DNA of 64,000 nt from Salipiger bermudensis (GCF_019801965.1 NZ_JAHVIA010000002.1:62001-126000), one strand, 5' to 3'; positions 16,332 through 25,283 are shown, counted from the first letter of the stretch. The notes: a model not told the origin generated them from the sequence alone. Translations and numbers: made by a program.

Positions 16332-18050
16332 GGCGCACCACGCGTCATACTGCGACAGGAACACCCGGCCGGAGAGATCCTGCAGGAAGTGCGAGCGTTG
16401 CAGGCGGTCCATCACCGGGCCCTTCACCTCGGTGAGGTGCAGTTCGATGCCCTGCTCGGCCAGCCGCCGGTTCAGCTCCTCGAGGGTTTCAAGCGCGCTG
16501 TGGTCGACCTCGTTGACCGCCGGGCACATGAGCACCACGTGGCTTAGCTTCTCGCAGTCCGCCACACGCTCGAGCACATAATCCTCGAGGAAGCGGGCAT
16601 TGACGAAGTAGAGGCTCTCGTCGACCCGGAGGGTGAGCACGCCGGGCAGGGTCTCGACCTTGTGGCGCTTCACGTTGCGGAAATGCTGGGTGCCCGGCAC
16701 CAGCCCGACCTCGGCCACGTGCGGCTTCGAGGTCTTGTAGAGGTGCAGGAAGATCGACAGCAGGACGCCCGTCGAAACGCCGACCTCGACGCCGACCAGC
16801 AGGGTCAGCACAATGGTTGCGGTGACGGCGGTGAAATCGACCTTCGAGTAGCCCCAGGTCTTCTTGAGGATCGAGAAATCGACGAGGCTCAAAACGGCGA
16901 CGATGATCGTCGCGGCGAGCGTCGCCTTGGGCAGGAAGTACAGCAGCGGGGTCAGCACCAGCGTCGCGATGCCGATGCCGATGGCGGTGTAGGCGCCTGC
17001 GGCGGGGGTCTCGGCGCCGGCGTCGAAATTCACCACCGAGCGCGAAAAGCCGCCGGTGACCGGGAAGCCGCCGGAGATCGCCGAGGCGATGTTGGAGGTG
17101 CCGAGACCGATCAGTTCCTGGTCGGGGTCGATGCGCTGGCGGCGCTTGGCGGCGAGGGTCTGGGCGACCGAGACCGACTCGACGAAGCCGATGATCGAGA
17201 TCAGCACCGCCGGCAGCAGCAGCGTCTGCCACATCGACAGGTCGAAGGATGGCGCCGAGAGCGGCGGCAGGCCGGTCGGCACCTCGCCCACCAGCTTCAC
17301 GCCGTGATCGCCGAGGCCGAGGGCCCAGGCCGCCAGCGTGGTGACGACCACCGCCGCCACCGGGCCGGCCTTGGCGAAGATGTCGGCCAGGCGCGGTCCG
17401 AGCCCAGCCTTGCGCAGGAGCGGCTTCAGCCCCTTGCGGACCCAGAACAGGAAGGCCGTCGCCGAGACGCCGATCACCAGCGTGATCAGGTTGGTCTCGC
17501 CGATATGCGCGCCGATCGAGATCACCAGCTCGACCAGCGTGTGCCCGCCCGCATCGATGCCGAAGATATGCTTGAGCTGCGAAGCGGCGATCAGCACGCC
17601 CGACGCGGTGATGAAGCCGGCGATCACCGGGTGCGACAGGAAGTTGGCAAGAAATCCCAGCTTCAGCACGCCCAGCAGCGTCAGGAACACGCCCGAGATG
17701 AAGGCCAGCGTGATCGCGGCGAGCGCGATGTCGCCGGGGCTGGAGAGCCCGAGCTGGCCGATCGCCGCCGCGGTCATCAGCGAGACAACCGCCACCGGGC
17801 CCACCGCCAGCGCCCGGGAGGTGCCGAAGATGGCGTAGGCCACCAGCGGCAGGATCGAGGCGTAGAGCCCCATCTCGGCGGGCAGGCCCGCGAGCAGCGC
17901 GTAGGCCAGAGATTGCGGGATCAGCATGATCGTCACGATCACCGCCGCCACCAGGTCAGAGGTCGCGGTGTCGCGGTTGTAGACCCGCGCCCAGGTCAGG
18001 ATTGGGAGATAGCGGAAGAGCGTCTCGCGGGTGGGTCTGGGCACGGTCAT
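16278..18050 (-). CDS. SulP-family anion transporter with STAS domain
   Basis: 590 residues. The N-terminal 400 or so form the SulP transmembrane domain (DLVAAVIVTIMLIPQSLAYALLAGLP near 32; GTSRALAVGPVAVVSLMTAAA), followed by a C-terminal STAS domain (about 440-560, with ...VVLMCPAVNEVDHSALETLEELN). SulP proteins carry sulfate, bicarbonate or other anions across the inner membrane. An exact ATTC-N8-GAAT palindrome lies 69-84 bases before its start, shared with the sulfide:quinone reductase gene upstream, so sulfate or another sulfur oxyanion is the likelier cargo; this last step is inference. Confidence 0.93.
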   Translation of the reverse strand: MTVPRPTRETLFRYLPILTWARVYNRDTATSDLVAAVIVTIMLIPQSLAYALLAGLPAEMGLYASILPLVAYAIFGTSRALAVGPVAVVSLMTAAAIGQLGLSSPGDIALAAITLAFISGVFLTLLGVLKLGFLANFLSHPVIAGFITASGVLIAASQLKHIFGIDAGGHTLVELVISIGAHIGETNLITLVIGVSATAFLFWVRKGLKPLLRKAGLGPRLADIFAKAGPVAAVVVTTLAAWALGLGDHGVKLVGEVPTGLPPLSAPSFDLSMWQTLLLPAVLISIIGFVESVSVAQTLAAKRRQRIDPDQELIGLGTSNIASAISGGFPVTGGFSRSVVNFDAGAETPAAGAYTAIGIGIATLVLTPLLYFLPKATLAATIIVAVLSLVDFSILKKTWGYSKVDFTAVTATIVLTLLVGVEVGVSTGVLLSIFLHLYKTSKPHVAEVGLVPGTQHFRNVKRHKVETLPGVLTLRVDESLYFVNARFLEDYVLERVADCEKLSHVVLMCPAVNEVDHSALETLEELNRRLAEQGIELHLTEVKGPVMDRLQRSHFLQDLSGRVFLSQYDAWCALKPGAAKGSEEEGVAAQ

Positions 18051-18118
18051 GGAGATGGTCCTGCGGATCGGTGGCAGAAGGGGCGGCTGGGGAGAGTCGC
18101 CGAGTTGCCGCTACATAT

Positions 18119-18134
18119 ATTCAAAACATAGAAT
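18119..18134. promoter_or_regulatory. SqrR-type operator before the SulP gene
   Basis: ATTC-AAAACATA-GAAT, an exact ATTC-N8-GAAT palindrome in an AT-rich pocket between the sulfide:quinone reductase stop (18244) and the SulP start (18050). ATTC-N8-GAAT is the pattern I recall for the sulfide-responsive repressor SqrR of Rhodobacter capsulatus. Confidence 0.6.
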
Positions 18135-18243
18135 TTGTGAAGGGGGGAAATGGAATATCGGTGTCCCCCTCCCTCGATAGGAGGGAAGCCGGCCCCGGAT
18201 CAAGCCCGGAGCCGGAAGGATGTTCTGGCGCCGCCTGCGCGGC

Positions 18244-19917
18244 TCAGCCGGCGGTGACCTTCTCGGGCTTGGCCATCCATTCCTTCCCGCGCAGCATCGC
18301 CTTCCAGTAGACCGGCGGCAGGATCTGCTCCTTCAGCAGCCAGGCGGCGCGGGTCGGCTTGGTGCCGTCGAGCAGCCACTTGGGGAAGCTCGGCAGCAGC
18401 GCACCGCCATAGCCGAACTCGGCCAGCACGATCTTGCCGCGCTCGACGGTAAGCGGGCAGGAGCCGTAGCCATTGTAGACCGCGTGCGGCGACAGCCCGT
18501 CGATATCGGCGGCGACGTTCTCGGCCACGATCGGCGCCTGCATCCGGGCGGCGGCGGCGGTCTTGGCGTTGGGTGCGTTCATCACGTCGCCGAGGCTCCA
18601 GACATTGTCGAAGCTCTTGTGGCGCAGCGTGCTCTGGTCGACATCGACCCAGCCCGCCGCATCCGCCAGCGGCGAGACGCGGATGAAGTCGGGCGCGGTC
18701 TGCGGCGGGCAGACATGCATCATGTCGAACTCGACCTCGACCGTGGTCGGCTCGGTGTCGGGTGCGTTGACCGCGAAGGTGGCTTTCTTCGCCGGGCCGT
18801 CCACCGCCACGAGGTTGTGGAAGAAATTGAGCGTGGCGTCGTAGCGCTTCACGTAGTCCATTAGAGCGGGGACGTAATCCTTCACCCCGAAGAGCACACC
18901 GCCGGCATTCATGAACTGGATGTCGATGCGCGGCAGGATGCCGGTGCGGTGCCAGTGATCGCCCGAGAGATACATCGCCTTCTGCGGCGCGCCGGCGCAT
19001 TTGATCGGCATCGGCGGCTGGGTGAACAGCGCCTTGCCGCCCTTCAGCCCCTTCACCAACTCCCAGGTGTAGGGCGCCAGATCGTAGCGGTAGTTGGAGG
19101 TGACGCCGTTCTTGCCCAGCGTCTCGACCAGCCCGTCGACCTTGGCCCAGTCGAGCTTGAGCCCCGGGCAGACGATCAGGCGCTGGTATTTCACCACCCG
19201 GCAGCCATCGAGGATCACCGCGTTGTTCTGCGGCTCGAAGGCGGCGACGGCGGATTTGATCCAGTGCACGCCCTTGGGGATCAGGCTGCCCATGGTACGG
19301 GCGGTGGTCTCGGGCTCGAAGATGCCGCCGCCGACCATGGTCCAGCCGGGCTGGTAGTAATGCACGTCGGCCGGATCGAGCAGGGCGATCTCGAGATCGG
19401 GCTTGCGCGCCTTTAGGCTGGCCGAGACGGCGATGCCCGCCGCACCACCGCCTACGACCACCACGTCGAAACTGGCATCGCCGGTGTCGGTGGGGGTCTT
19501 GCCGCCGTTGACGATGCGCCGGACCACGCCGGCCATGTCGTAGCCCGCCTGCTTGGTGGCCATCAGGATGCGCGCCGGCGCCATCTGGTCGGCCTGGCTC
19601 AGCGACCACAGGGTCGCCGAGCGGGTGCCGGTGCGGCAATAGGCGAAGACCGGGCCGGGCAGCTCGCGCATGGCGCGGCCAAAGGCGTCGGCGTCGGCAT
19701 CCTGAACCTTGCCGGCGATCACCGGCAGGTAGCGCGCCTCGAGACCGACCGCTTTCGCCGCCGCGTCGATCTCTTCAAAGCCCGGCTGATCGGCGCCCTC
19801 GCCATCGGGGCGGTTGCAGATGATCGAGCGGTAGCCGGCTGCCGCGATCTCGGACAGGTCGGCCGGAGCGATCTGCGGCGAGACCGTGAGGTCTTCGTTG
19901 ATTTTGCGGAATTCCAA
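18244..19917 (-). CDS. Fusion of phosphatase-like (DUF442/Blh) domain and sulfide:quinone oxidoreductase
   Basis: 557 residues. Residues about 1-110 form a dual-specificity-phosphatase-like domain with the loop YCRTGTRS (C94, R99), as in Blh/TIGR01244 proteins of bacterial sulfide operons. Residues about 150-557 are a flavoprotein of the SQR family with the FAD loop VVVGGGAAGIAVS (153-165), YYQPGWTMVGGG and C-terminal membrane-associated segments. SQR oxidises sulfide to persulfide and passes electrons to quinone. The start is TTG, with GGAGGAG 7-13 bases upstream. An ATTC-N8-GAAT palindrome lies 46-61 bases upstream. The fusion order is as seen in related alphaproteobacteria; the job of the phosphatase-like part is unsettled. 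Confidence 0.9.
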   Translation of the reverse strand: MEFRKINEDLTVSPQIAPADLSEIAAAGYRSIICNRPDGEGADQPGFEEIDAAAKAVGLEARYLPVIAGKVQDADADAFGRAMRELPGPVFAYCRTGTRSATLWSLSQADQMAPARILMATKQAGYDMAGVVRRIVNGGKTPTDTGDASFDVVVVGGGAAGIAVSASLKARKPDLEIALLDPADVHYYQPGWTMVGGGIFEPETTARTMGSLIPKGVHWIKSAVAAFEPQNNAVILDGCRVVKYQRLIVCPGLKLDWAKVDGLVETLGKNGVTSNYRYDLAPYTWELVKGLKGGKALFTQPPMPIKCAGAPQKAMYLSGDHWHRTGILPRIDIQFMNAGGVLFGVKDYVPALMDYVKRYDATLNFFHNLVAVDGPAKKATFAVNAPDTEPTTVEVEFDMMHVCPPQTAPDFIRVSPLADAAGWVDVDQSTLRHKSFDNVWSLGDVMNAPNAKTAAAARMQAPIVAENVAADIDGLSPHAVYNGYGSCPLTVERGKIVLAEFGYGGALLPSFPKWLLDGTKPTRAAWLLKEQILPPVYWKAMLRGKEWMAKPEKVTAG

Positions 19918-19962
19918 GGCGCGTCTCCTCCAGCACAGGAATCATGGGCAGGGTGTCTATAC

Positions 19963-19978
19963 ATTCATTGTAATGAAT
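19963..19978. promoter_or_regulatory. SqrR-type operator before the sulfide:quinone reductase fusion
   Basis: ATTC-ATTGTAAT-GAAT. The whole 16 bases are a perfect palindrome apart from the central GT (ATTCATT-GT-AATGAAT). It lies where an operator would overlap the promoter of the minus-strand gene. It matches the SqrR consensus as I recall it. Confidence 0.68.
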
Positions 19979-20082
19979 TTGTCCTGCGTTGTCGCGTCGC
20001 ATGGTTGCCATTGGTGCAAGGCCCGCCATTTCGTGCCGATCCGTCGGGCTTCGGCGCATGGGAGGGGGGGGGCGCTGAAACG

Positions 20083-20107
20083 AAAAACGCCGCCCCGAGG
20101 GGCGGCG
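20083..20107 (-). terminator. Rho-independent terminator after rpmE
   Basis: Read on the minus strand, CGCCGCCCC pairs with GGGGCGGCG (20099-20107 with 20088-20096) and is followed by TTTTT (20083-20087). It closes the long translation-gene unit 26 bases after the rpmE stop. Confidence 0.88.
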
Positions 20108-20132
20108 CTTCGCGATACCGAAAGGCGTTGGC

Positions 20133-20354
20133 TCAGAAGCCGAGGCCTTCGTATTTCTTCTTGAACTTCGACACGCGGCCGCCGGTGTCCATCAGGCGCG
20201 AGGTGCCGCCGTTCCAGGCCGGGTGCACGGTCGGGTCAACGTCGAGCGACAGGGTGTCGCCTTCTTTGCCCCAGGTGGTGCGGGTCTGGTAGATGGTGCC
20301 GTCGGTCATCTTGACGTCGATGACGTGGTACTCGGGGTGGATGCCCTTTTTCAT
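20133..20354 (-). CDS. rpmE: Ribosomal protein L31, zinc-free type
   Basis: 73 residues, [20 protein letters not shown], ending [15 protein letters not shown]. The four zinc-binding Cys of the C+ form are absent (the protein has no Cys), so this is the zinc-independent form. It is 11 bases downstream of rplS on the same strand and precedes a strong terminator. Confidence 0.95.
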   Translation of the reverse strand: MKKGIHPEYHVIDVKMTDGTIYQTRTTWGKEGDTLSLDVDPTVHPAWNGGTSRLMDTGGRVSKFKKKYEGLGF

Positions 20355-20365
20355 GACGTCGCTCC

Positions 20366-20749
20366 TTATGCGTCGGCGCCGGCGAGCGGCTTGTAGTTGG
20401 TGTCTTCCGCGATACGGGCGGATTTGCCGCGACGCGAGCGGAGGTAGTAGAGCTTGGCGCGACGGACGCGGCCGCGGCGCACGACGGTGATCGAGTCGAT
20501 GTTGGTCGAGTACAGCGGGAACACACGCTCCACGCCTTCACCGAAGGAAATCTTGCGAACGGTGAACGAACCCGCGATGCCCGCGCCGTTCTTGCGGCTG
20601 ATGCAGACGCCTTCGTAGTTCTGCACACGGGTACGGGTGCCTTCGGTCACCTTGTAGCCGACGCGCACGGTGTCGCCGGGCTTGAAGTCGGGGATGTCTT
20701 TCCCCAGGGCGGCAATCTGTTCCGCCTCGAGCTGTGCGATCAGATCCAT
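20366..20749 (-). CDS. rplS: Ribosomal protein L19
   Basis: 127 residues from the ATG at 20749 ([11 protein letters not shown]), with the L19 core [35 protein letters not shown] and [18 protein letters not shown]. It has a short alanine-rich tail. Start preferred over an upstream ATG at 20815 because it gives the family length and has GGAG-like GAAGGTCAG just before it. It lies downstream of trmD in the usual rpsP-rimM-trmD-rplS order, with a 232-base leader between. Confidence 0.96.
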   Translation of the reverse strand: MDLIAQLEAEQIAALGKDIPDFKPGDTVRVGYKVTEGTRTRVQNYEGVCISRKNGAGIAGSFTVRKISFGEGVERVFPLYSTNIDSITVVRRGRVRRAKLYYLRSRRGKSARIAEDTNYKPLAGADA

Positions 20750-20981
20750 CTGACCTTCTCCTTTTTCATCACGGTTTTCCCGCGGGTGATGTCCTTGACA
20801 GAGCTGTGCAGGCACAGATGCGTCGGCTGTTCTTTGTTTTGTGGCGGCGGCCCGCGATCGGCCCGTCCACCAATATCCAACGGCCCCGAGTCGCCCCGAA
20901 GCCGTGAATGCGCCCTGTTAAGCCGCCTCGGCCCGCAAATCAAGGGGTTTCGGCGGGGGCGGGGCAGGCGCGGGGCCGGGC

Positions 20982-21797
20982 TCAGCGCTTGGGCTTGGGG
21001 GCCTCGGCCAGCGCCCGCTCATGCGCTTCCCAGAGATCCGGGCGGCGGGCACGGGTGATCTCTTCGGATTGCTGGCGGCGCCATTTCTCGATCTCGCCGT
21101 GATGGCCCGAGAGCAGCACCGGCGGGATCTCGTGGCCCTGCCATTCGGCGGGGCGGGTGTATTGCGGATGCTCGAGCAGCCCGTGCGAGAAGCTCTCCTC
21201 CTCGATCGAGTCGGCATTGCCGAGCACGCCCGGCAGCAACCGAACGGTGGTGTCGAGCATGGCCTGCGCGGCGATCTCGCCGCCGGTCAGAACGTAGTCC
21301 CCGAGCGAGACCTCCATGACGCCGTAATGATCCAGCACCCGCTGGTCGAGCCCCTCGAACCGCCCGCAGATCAGCGTGACGCCGGGGGCCTGCGCCAAGC
21401 GGCGCGCCATCGGCTGGTCGAAGCGGCGTCCCCGCGGGGACAGGTAGATGATCGGCGCGGCGTTGGAGATCTTGCGGCGCGCGGTTTCCAACGCCCGGCC
21501 CATCACGTCGGGGCGCAGCACCATGCCGGCGCCGCCGCCGGCGGGGGTGTCGTCGACATTGCGGTGCTTGCCTTCGCCGAAATCGCGCAGGTTCACCGGG
21601 TCGATCTGCCAGAGCCCGTCCTGCAGCGCCTTGCCGGTCAGCGACAGGCCGAGCACGCCGGGGAAGGCCTCGGGGAAAAGGGTGATGATCTGCGCCGTCC
21701 AGGCGCGGGCCAGCGCCGGGCGGTCGGTCATCAGCTCGCGCGGCTTGAGGCTCGGGCGGATGGTCTTGCGACCGTGGGATTTGGGTGACTGGCTCAT
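20982..21797 (-). CDS. trmD: tRNA (guanine-N1)-methyltransferase
   Basis: 271 residues with TrmD motifs: QIITLFPEAFPGVLGLSLTGKAL near 35, GEGKHRNVDDTPAGGGAGMV, SPRGRRFDQ, ICGRFEGLDQR, and the SPOUT knot around SLGDYVLTGGEIAA. It methylates G37 of tRNAs next to the anticodon, preventing frameshifts. The N-terminal 25 or so residues (PKSHGRKTIRPSLKPRELM) are an extension I associate with rhodobacterial TrmD; a start at 21731 would remove it. It follows the small membrane-protein gene on the same strand. Confidence 0.95.
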   Translation of the reverse strand: MSQSPKSHGRKTIRPSLKPRELMTDRPALARAWTAQIITLFPEAFPGVLGLSLTGKALQDGLWQIDPVNLRDFGEGKHRNVDDTPAGGGAGMVLRPDVMGRALETARRKISNAAPIIYLSPRGRRFDQPMARRLAQAPGVTLICGRFEGLDQRVLDHYGVMEVSLGDYVLTGGEIAAQAMLDTTVRLLPGVLGNADSIEEESFSHGLLEHPQYTRPAEWQGHEIPPVLLSGHHGEIEKWRRQQSEEITRARRPDLWEAHERALAEAPKPKR

Positions 21798-21828
21798 GCG
21801 CCTCCTGTAGCCGCAAGGGCAGGGCGGC

Positions 21829-22440
21829 TCAAGCGGTGCCGCGCGCCTCGCGGCTCGCCGGGCGCGCGCGCTCGAAGCGCTGCCGCCGGGCGTCGATCTC
21901 GAGGATCCGGTCGCGGATCTCGAGCACGGTGTCGGGCTTGCGGAAGTTCTGCGCCAGTTCGCCGGCCCGGCGCGGCGGCGCGGCGATCAGCTGCCTGAGC
22001 AGCCAGAGCGCGCGCAGCTGGGTGTCGTCGAGCGCCGCGACGCTATCGGCCCGCCAGATCTGCAGCACGCGCGACAGCACCCGGCAGAGCGCGTCGGTCG
22101 CGGTCTCGGGGCCTGTGGCAGCGGCGCTGTCGCGCCGCGCGGGCGCGCCCAGAAGCAACGCCGCGAGATCCTCACGTAGCCTGCCCGGGTCGGGCAGATC
22201 GCGCTGGAGGCGACGGCGGGCGGCACGGGTGAGCAGGGCAGGGTTGCGGCGCTCCGGGGCACGGCGGGCGTGGTGCGAGAGTAGGGCGGCGACGATCGTG
22301 AGCGCGGTCGCCGCGGCAATGCCGGTCACCGCGGCGGCGTGGCCGGTCCGGAACGGGCCAAGCCAGTGCGGAAGGATGAGGATGACGAGCGCCGGGGCGG
22401 CGACGGCACCAGACCAGACCACACGTTGAACTGCCGGCAC
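21829..22440 (-). CDS. Uncharacterised membrane protein in the trmD operon
   Basis: 203 residues if it starts with the GTG at 22440, which has GGGAGGAGG 8-16 bases upstream; a TTG at 22443 is an equal alternative. There are two hydrophobic helices at the N-terminus (VAAPALVILILPHWLG and AAVTGIAAATALTIVAALLS) and then an Arg/Leu-rich soluble part of about 140 residues with predicted helices. I do not recognise a family. The frame is open further upstream but overlaps the sulfotransferase-like gene there and lacks a start. Wedged between that gene and trmD. Confidence 0.6.
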   Translation of the reverse strand: MPAVQRVVWSGAVAAPALVILILPHWLGPFRTGHAAAVTGIAAATALTIVAALLSHHARRAPERRNPALLTRAARRRLQRDLPDPGRLREDLAALLLGAPARRDSAAATGPETATDALCRVLSRVLQIWRADSVAALDDTQLRALWLLRQLIAAPPRRAGELAQNFRKPDTVLEIRDRILEIDARRQRFERARPASREARGTA

Positions 22441-22541
22441 CAAAAGCGCGCCCTCCTCCCGAGACAACGGTCTCAGATTGGCACGAATTTCTTCAATTGC
22501 CAGAGAGATCGGGTTCTGGCGCCGGGTTGTTTCCCGGGGCT

Positions 22542-23354
22542 CTACGATGGACCTGTTTCGGTTCCTCTGTTTGCGATCTTGCGCAGGATTTTCTTCGCGT
22601 CGCGCAGATCCTCGTCGTCCAGCCCGCTGCGATTCAGGGCGAGGAAGACCTCGTCGAGACCGGCGACGGGCTGCGCGTTGACCGGGGGGAGCAGCGTGAG
22701 CCGGGCGCGGATCCCTGGATCGAGAGCAACCAGATCGAGCAGCGGCGCCAGCGGCCCCTCGCGGCGCGTGCGGCTCTGCTCGAGCGGTTCCGACAGGACG
22801 CGGGCCGGGGCCACCTGCCGCGCCACCGCCTCGACGGTCTGCGACAGCGGGGCGGCAAGCTCCGGGCGCGCGGCGTAGAGGTCGAGATCGTCGATGATCC
22901 GGGTCGAGCGCAGGTTCTGCCACCAGGTCGAGTGCAGCCAGCTGTCCTGCTCGCGCGTCGAGAAGAAGAAGCTCAGCTCGAGCGCTTCGCCGAAGCGGTG
23001 GCGGGCATTCTCGGCGATCACCGACATGATCCGCGGCGCGGCGTGATAGCCCGGATGGCGCCGCCGGCCCGGCAGGTGACCCGACAGATCCTCGGAGGAG
23101 ATCAGCAACGGCCGCGGATCCTGGCGATCGATGCGGCGAAAGAAGCGCAGGGCGTAGCGCCCGACGGCGTTGAGCGGCTCCTGTTCCTCGGGCGCGGCGC
23201 AATGCGCCCGCGTGGCCTCTGTCAGAGCTTCGAGGTCTTCCTTGAGATACACCCGCAGATGCGGCTCAAGCAGGCCGCGATTGGCGCGCAGCGTGCTCTG
23301 GACGCTGCTGGTTCCTGTCTTGTGAAAGCCTGCATGGATGACCACGCGGGTCAT
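22542..23354 (-). CDS. Sulfotransferase-fold protein
   Basis: 270 residues. The N-terminus [19 protein letters not shown] carries the 5'-phosphosulfate-binding P-loop variant of sulfotransferases (HxGxxKTGTSS), and [14 protein letters not shown] and [17 protein letters not shown] look like the following core and 3'-phosphate regions. Many such proteins in roseobacters modify surface glycans, but no acceptor can be named. It overlaps rimM by 4 bases (ATGA at 23351-23354), so it is translated with it. Confidence 0.72.
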   Translation of the reverse strand: MTRVVIHAGFHKTGTSSVQSTLRANRGLLEPHLRVYLKEDLEALTEATRAHCAAPEEQEPLNAVGRYALRFFRRIDRQDPRPLLISSEDLSGHLPGRRRHPGYHAAPRIMSVIAENARHRFGEALELSFFFSTREQDSWLHSTWWQNLRSTRIIDDLDLYAARPELAAPLSQTVEAVARQVAPARVLSEPLEQSRTRREGPLAPLLDLVALDPGIRARLTLLPPVNAQPVAGLDEVFLALNRSGLDDEDLRDAKKILRKIANRGTETGPS

Positions 23355-23872
23355 TCGAGCAGGCCCTCCGGCGGATCGGCGACGATGCGGCCCGAGGCCA
23401 GATCGACCGTCGGCACCGCGGCCTGCGTGAAGGGCAGCAGAACGGTCTTGGACTGGCCGGGGATCGTCAGCTCGAGCAGGTCGGCGGCACCGTGATTGAG
23501 CACCGCTTTGACCTTGCCGAGCTCGGCGCCGCCGGTGTCGTAGACCGCGAGGCCGATCAGGTCGGTGTGGTAAAACTCGTCATCGGGCAGGGCGGGCAGC
23601 CGGTCGCGCGGGGCGTAGAGCCCGGTGCCGCGCAGGGCGTCGGCCTCTTCCTTGCTGCGCACGCCGGAGAGCCGCGCCGCGAAGCCGCCCTTCACCGGGC
23701 GGGTGATCTGCACCTCGAAGCTGCGGCTGCCATCCTCGGTGGTCAGCGGGGCATACTCGGCCAGCGCCTCGGGCTCGGCGGTGAAGCTCTTCAGCCGCAC
23801 CTCGCCATGCACCCCGAAGGCGCCTGCAATCGTTCCGACACAGATGGTTTCGCTCACGTCGGCCTCGCTCAT
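23351..23872 (-). CDS. rimM: Ribosome maturation factor RimM
   Basis: 173 residues: N-terminal RimM beta-barrel ([23 protein letters not shown]) and C-terminal PRC-barrel ([47 protein letters not shown]). RimM helps fold the 16S rRNA head around S19 in 30S assembly. It ends in an ATGA overlap with the sulfotransferase-like gene. A 60-base gap separates it from the outer-membrane protein gene upstream. Confidence 0.96.
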   Translation of the reverse strand: MSEADVSETICVGTIAGAFGVHGEVRLKSFTAEPEALAEYAPLTTEDGSRSFEVQITRPVKGGFAARLSGVRSKEEADALRGTGLYAPRDRLPALPDDEFYHTDLIGLAVYDTGGAELGKVKAVLNHGAADLLELTIPGQSKTVLLPFTQAAVPTVDLASGRIVADPPEGLLE

Positions 23873-23932
23873 GCCTGAAATACCGCGCTACTGGATAGAC
23901 CAGAGCCGCGGCGCTTGGCAATCGACGCGGGA

Positions 23933-24778
23933 TCAGAAGTTGAGACGGATCACGCGGATGACGCCGAAGCGGACGCTCCACTGGTCCTTCGCACCCTCGT
24001 CGACGATCGGGCTGTCGGCGGCATCGTTGAGCAGCGAGCGATAGGTCACGCCGCCCTCGAGGCCCCAGTCGCGGTTGAGCTGGTAGCGTGCCACGAACTC
24101 GGCGCCGGCGCCGAGCAGGCCGCCATCGGCATCGAAGGCCGCGCGGTCGGCGGTGGCTTCGGAGGCGGAGACGCCGAAATAGGTGTCGGCGACCTCGTCA
24201 TTGCCCCAGTAGAGCCGCGGGCCCATGCTCAGGCGCCACGCGCTGGTGGGGCGGGTGATGAAATCGAACCCGGCCTCGCCGACCCAGCCCTCGTGGCCGC
24301 CAAAGCCGCGGCGCACGTCGGCATAGGTGCGATAGTTCTCGGTGGTGTAGCCGACGCCGATGCCGAGCTCGACCGTCGCGTCGATGTCATCCATGCCGCG
24401 CAGCTCGTCATATTCCGAGGAGTCGCGCTTGCCGATGTAATCGAAGGAGCCATGCACATCGACGCCGCGGAAATCGTTCCACGCATCGGCGTCGCCGAAA
24501 TCGAGCCCGTCCGACAGCCGCAGGCTGTGGAAGCGGAAGCCGAGATCCGGCACCACGGCATATTCGTCGGAGCCGAGATATTTCGGCGCCATGCCGACGC
24601 CGCCGCGCAGGGAGAAGACGAAGCCGCGCGGGCGGGCGCCCTGACTCGACAGCGTCGCGGTCGAGGCGGCGTAGTCGGACGGCGCGTTTAGGATCGATTT
24701 CACATCCTGCGCGCTGGCCACGGCGGGGGCGGCAAGCAGGGCGAACGCAAGGGCGGCGGCTTTGCGAAGGGATGTCAT
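23933..24778 (-). CDS. MipA/OmpV-family outer-membrane protein
   Basis: 281 residues with a signal peptide (RKAAALAFALLAAPAVASAQ, cleavage near residue 23). The mature part has regular beta-strand alternation, GGVGMAPKYLGSDEYAVVPDLG near the N-terminus and ends RVIRLNF with a terminal Phe, as outer-membrane barrels do. MipA/OmpV proteins scaffold peptidoglycan enzymes or act as antigens; the exact role here is unknown. It is inserted between rpsP (with its own terminator) and rimM. Confidence 0.82.
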   Translation of the reverse strand: MTSLRKAAALAFALLAAPAVASAQDVKSILNAPSDYAASTATLSSQGARPRGFVFSLRGGVGMAPKYLGSDEYAVVPDLGFRFHSLRLSDGLDFGDADAWNDFRGVDVHGSFDYIGKRDSSEYDELRGMDDIDATVELGIGVGYTTENYRTYADVRRGFGGHEGWVGEAGFDFITRPTSAWRLSMGPRLYWGNDEVADTYFGVSASEATADRAAFDADGGLLGAGAEFVARYQLNRDWGLEGGVTYRSLLNDAADSPIVDEGAKDQWSVRFGVIRVIRLNF

Positions 24779-24851
24779 CGGGCGGCTCCTGACTGGGGCG
24801 ATGCGACTCGTAGTCTAGCGCCTTTGGCACCGTTTCCCACTGTCATGGAAC

Positions 24852-24884
24852 AAAAAAGGCGCAGCGGGGCAAACCCGCTGCGCC
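24852..24884 (-). terminator. Rho-independent terminator after rpsP
   Basis: On the minus strand GGCGCAGCGGG pairs with CCCGCTGCGCC (11 bases, 24858-24884) around a 5-base loop and is followed by TTTTTT (24852-24857). It lies 25 bases after the rpsP stop, so rimM-trmD-rplS probably need another promoter. Confidence 0.92.
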
Positions 24885-24908
24885 TGTGTTGCCGAAAGGC
24901 AGCCGAAA

Positions 24909-25283
24909 TTACTCGGCGGCGGCCTCTTCGGACGCTTCTGCAGCTTCGGCGGCCTTGGCGGCCTTGGCTTCGGCGCGCTCCTGAGCAGCCTTGCCCGGCT
25001 TCGCCTTGTTCGGGTTGTTGCGGGCTTTCTTCTCGGCGATGCCGGCGTTCTCGAGGAAGCGCGCGATGCGGTCGGTGGGCTGGGCGCCCTGGCCGAGCCA
25101 GTACTGCACGCGCTCGAGATCCATCACCACGCGGCGCTCGTCGTCCTTGGCGAGCAGCGGGTTGTAGGTGCCGAGCTTCTCGATGAAGCGGCCGTCACGC
25201 GGCATGCGCGAGTCGGATGCGACGATGGCGTAGTGGGGGCGCTTCTTGGAACCGCCGCGGGCGAGACGAATCTTGATGGCCAT
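24909..25283 (-). CDS. rpsP: Ribosomal protein S16
   Basis: 124 residues. The first 80 or so are S16 ([61 protein letters not shown]). They are followed by a Lys/Ala/Glu-rich tail of about 40 residues ([19 protein letters not shown]), an extension common in alphaproteobacterial S16. Its own terminator follows. Confidence 0.96.
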   Translation of the reverse strand: MAIKIRLARGGSKKRPHYAIVASDSRMPRDGRFIEKLGTYNPLLAKDDERRVVMDLERVQYWLGQGAQPTDRIARFLENAGIAEKKARNNPNKAKPGKAAQERAEAKAAKAAEAAEASEEAAAE

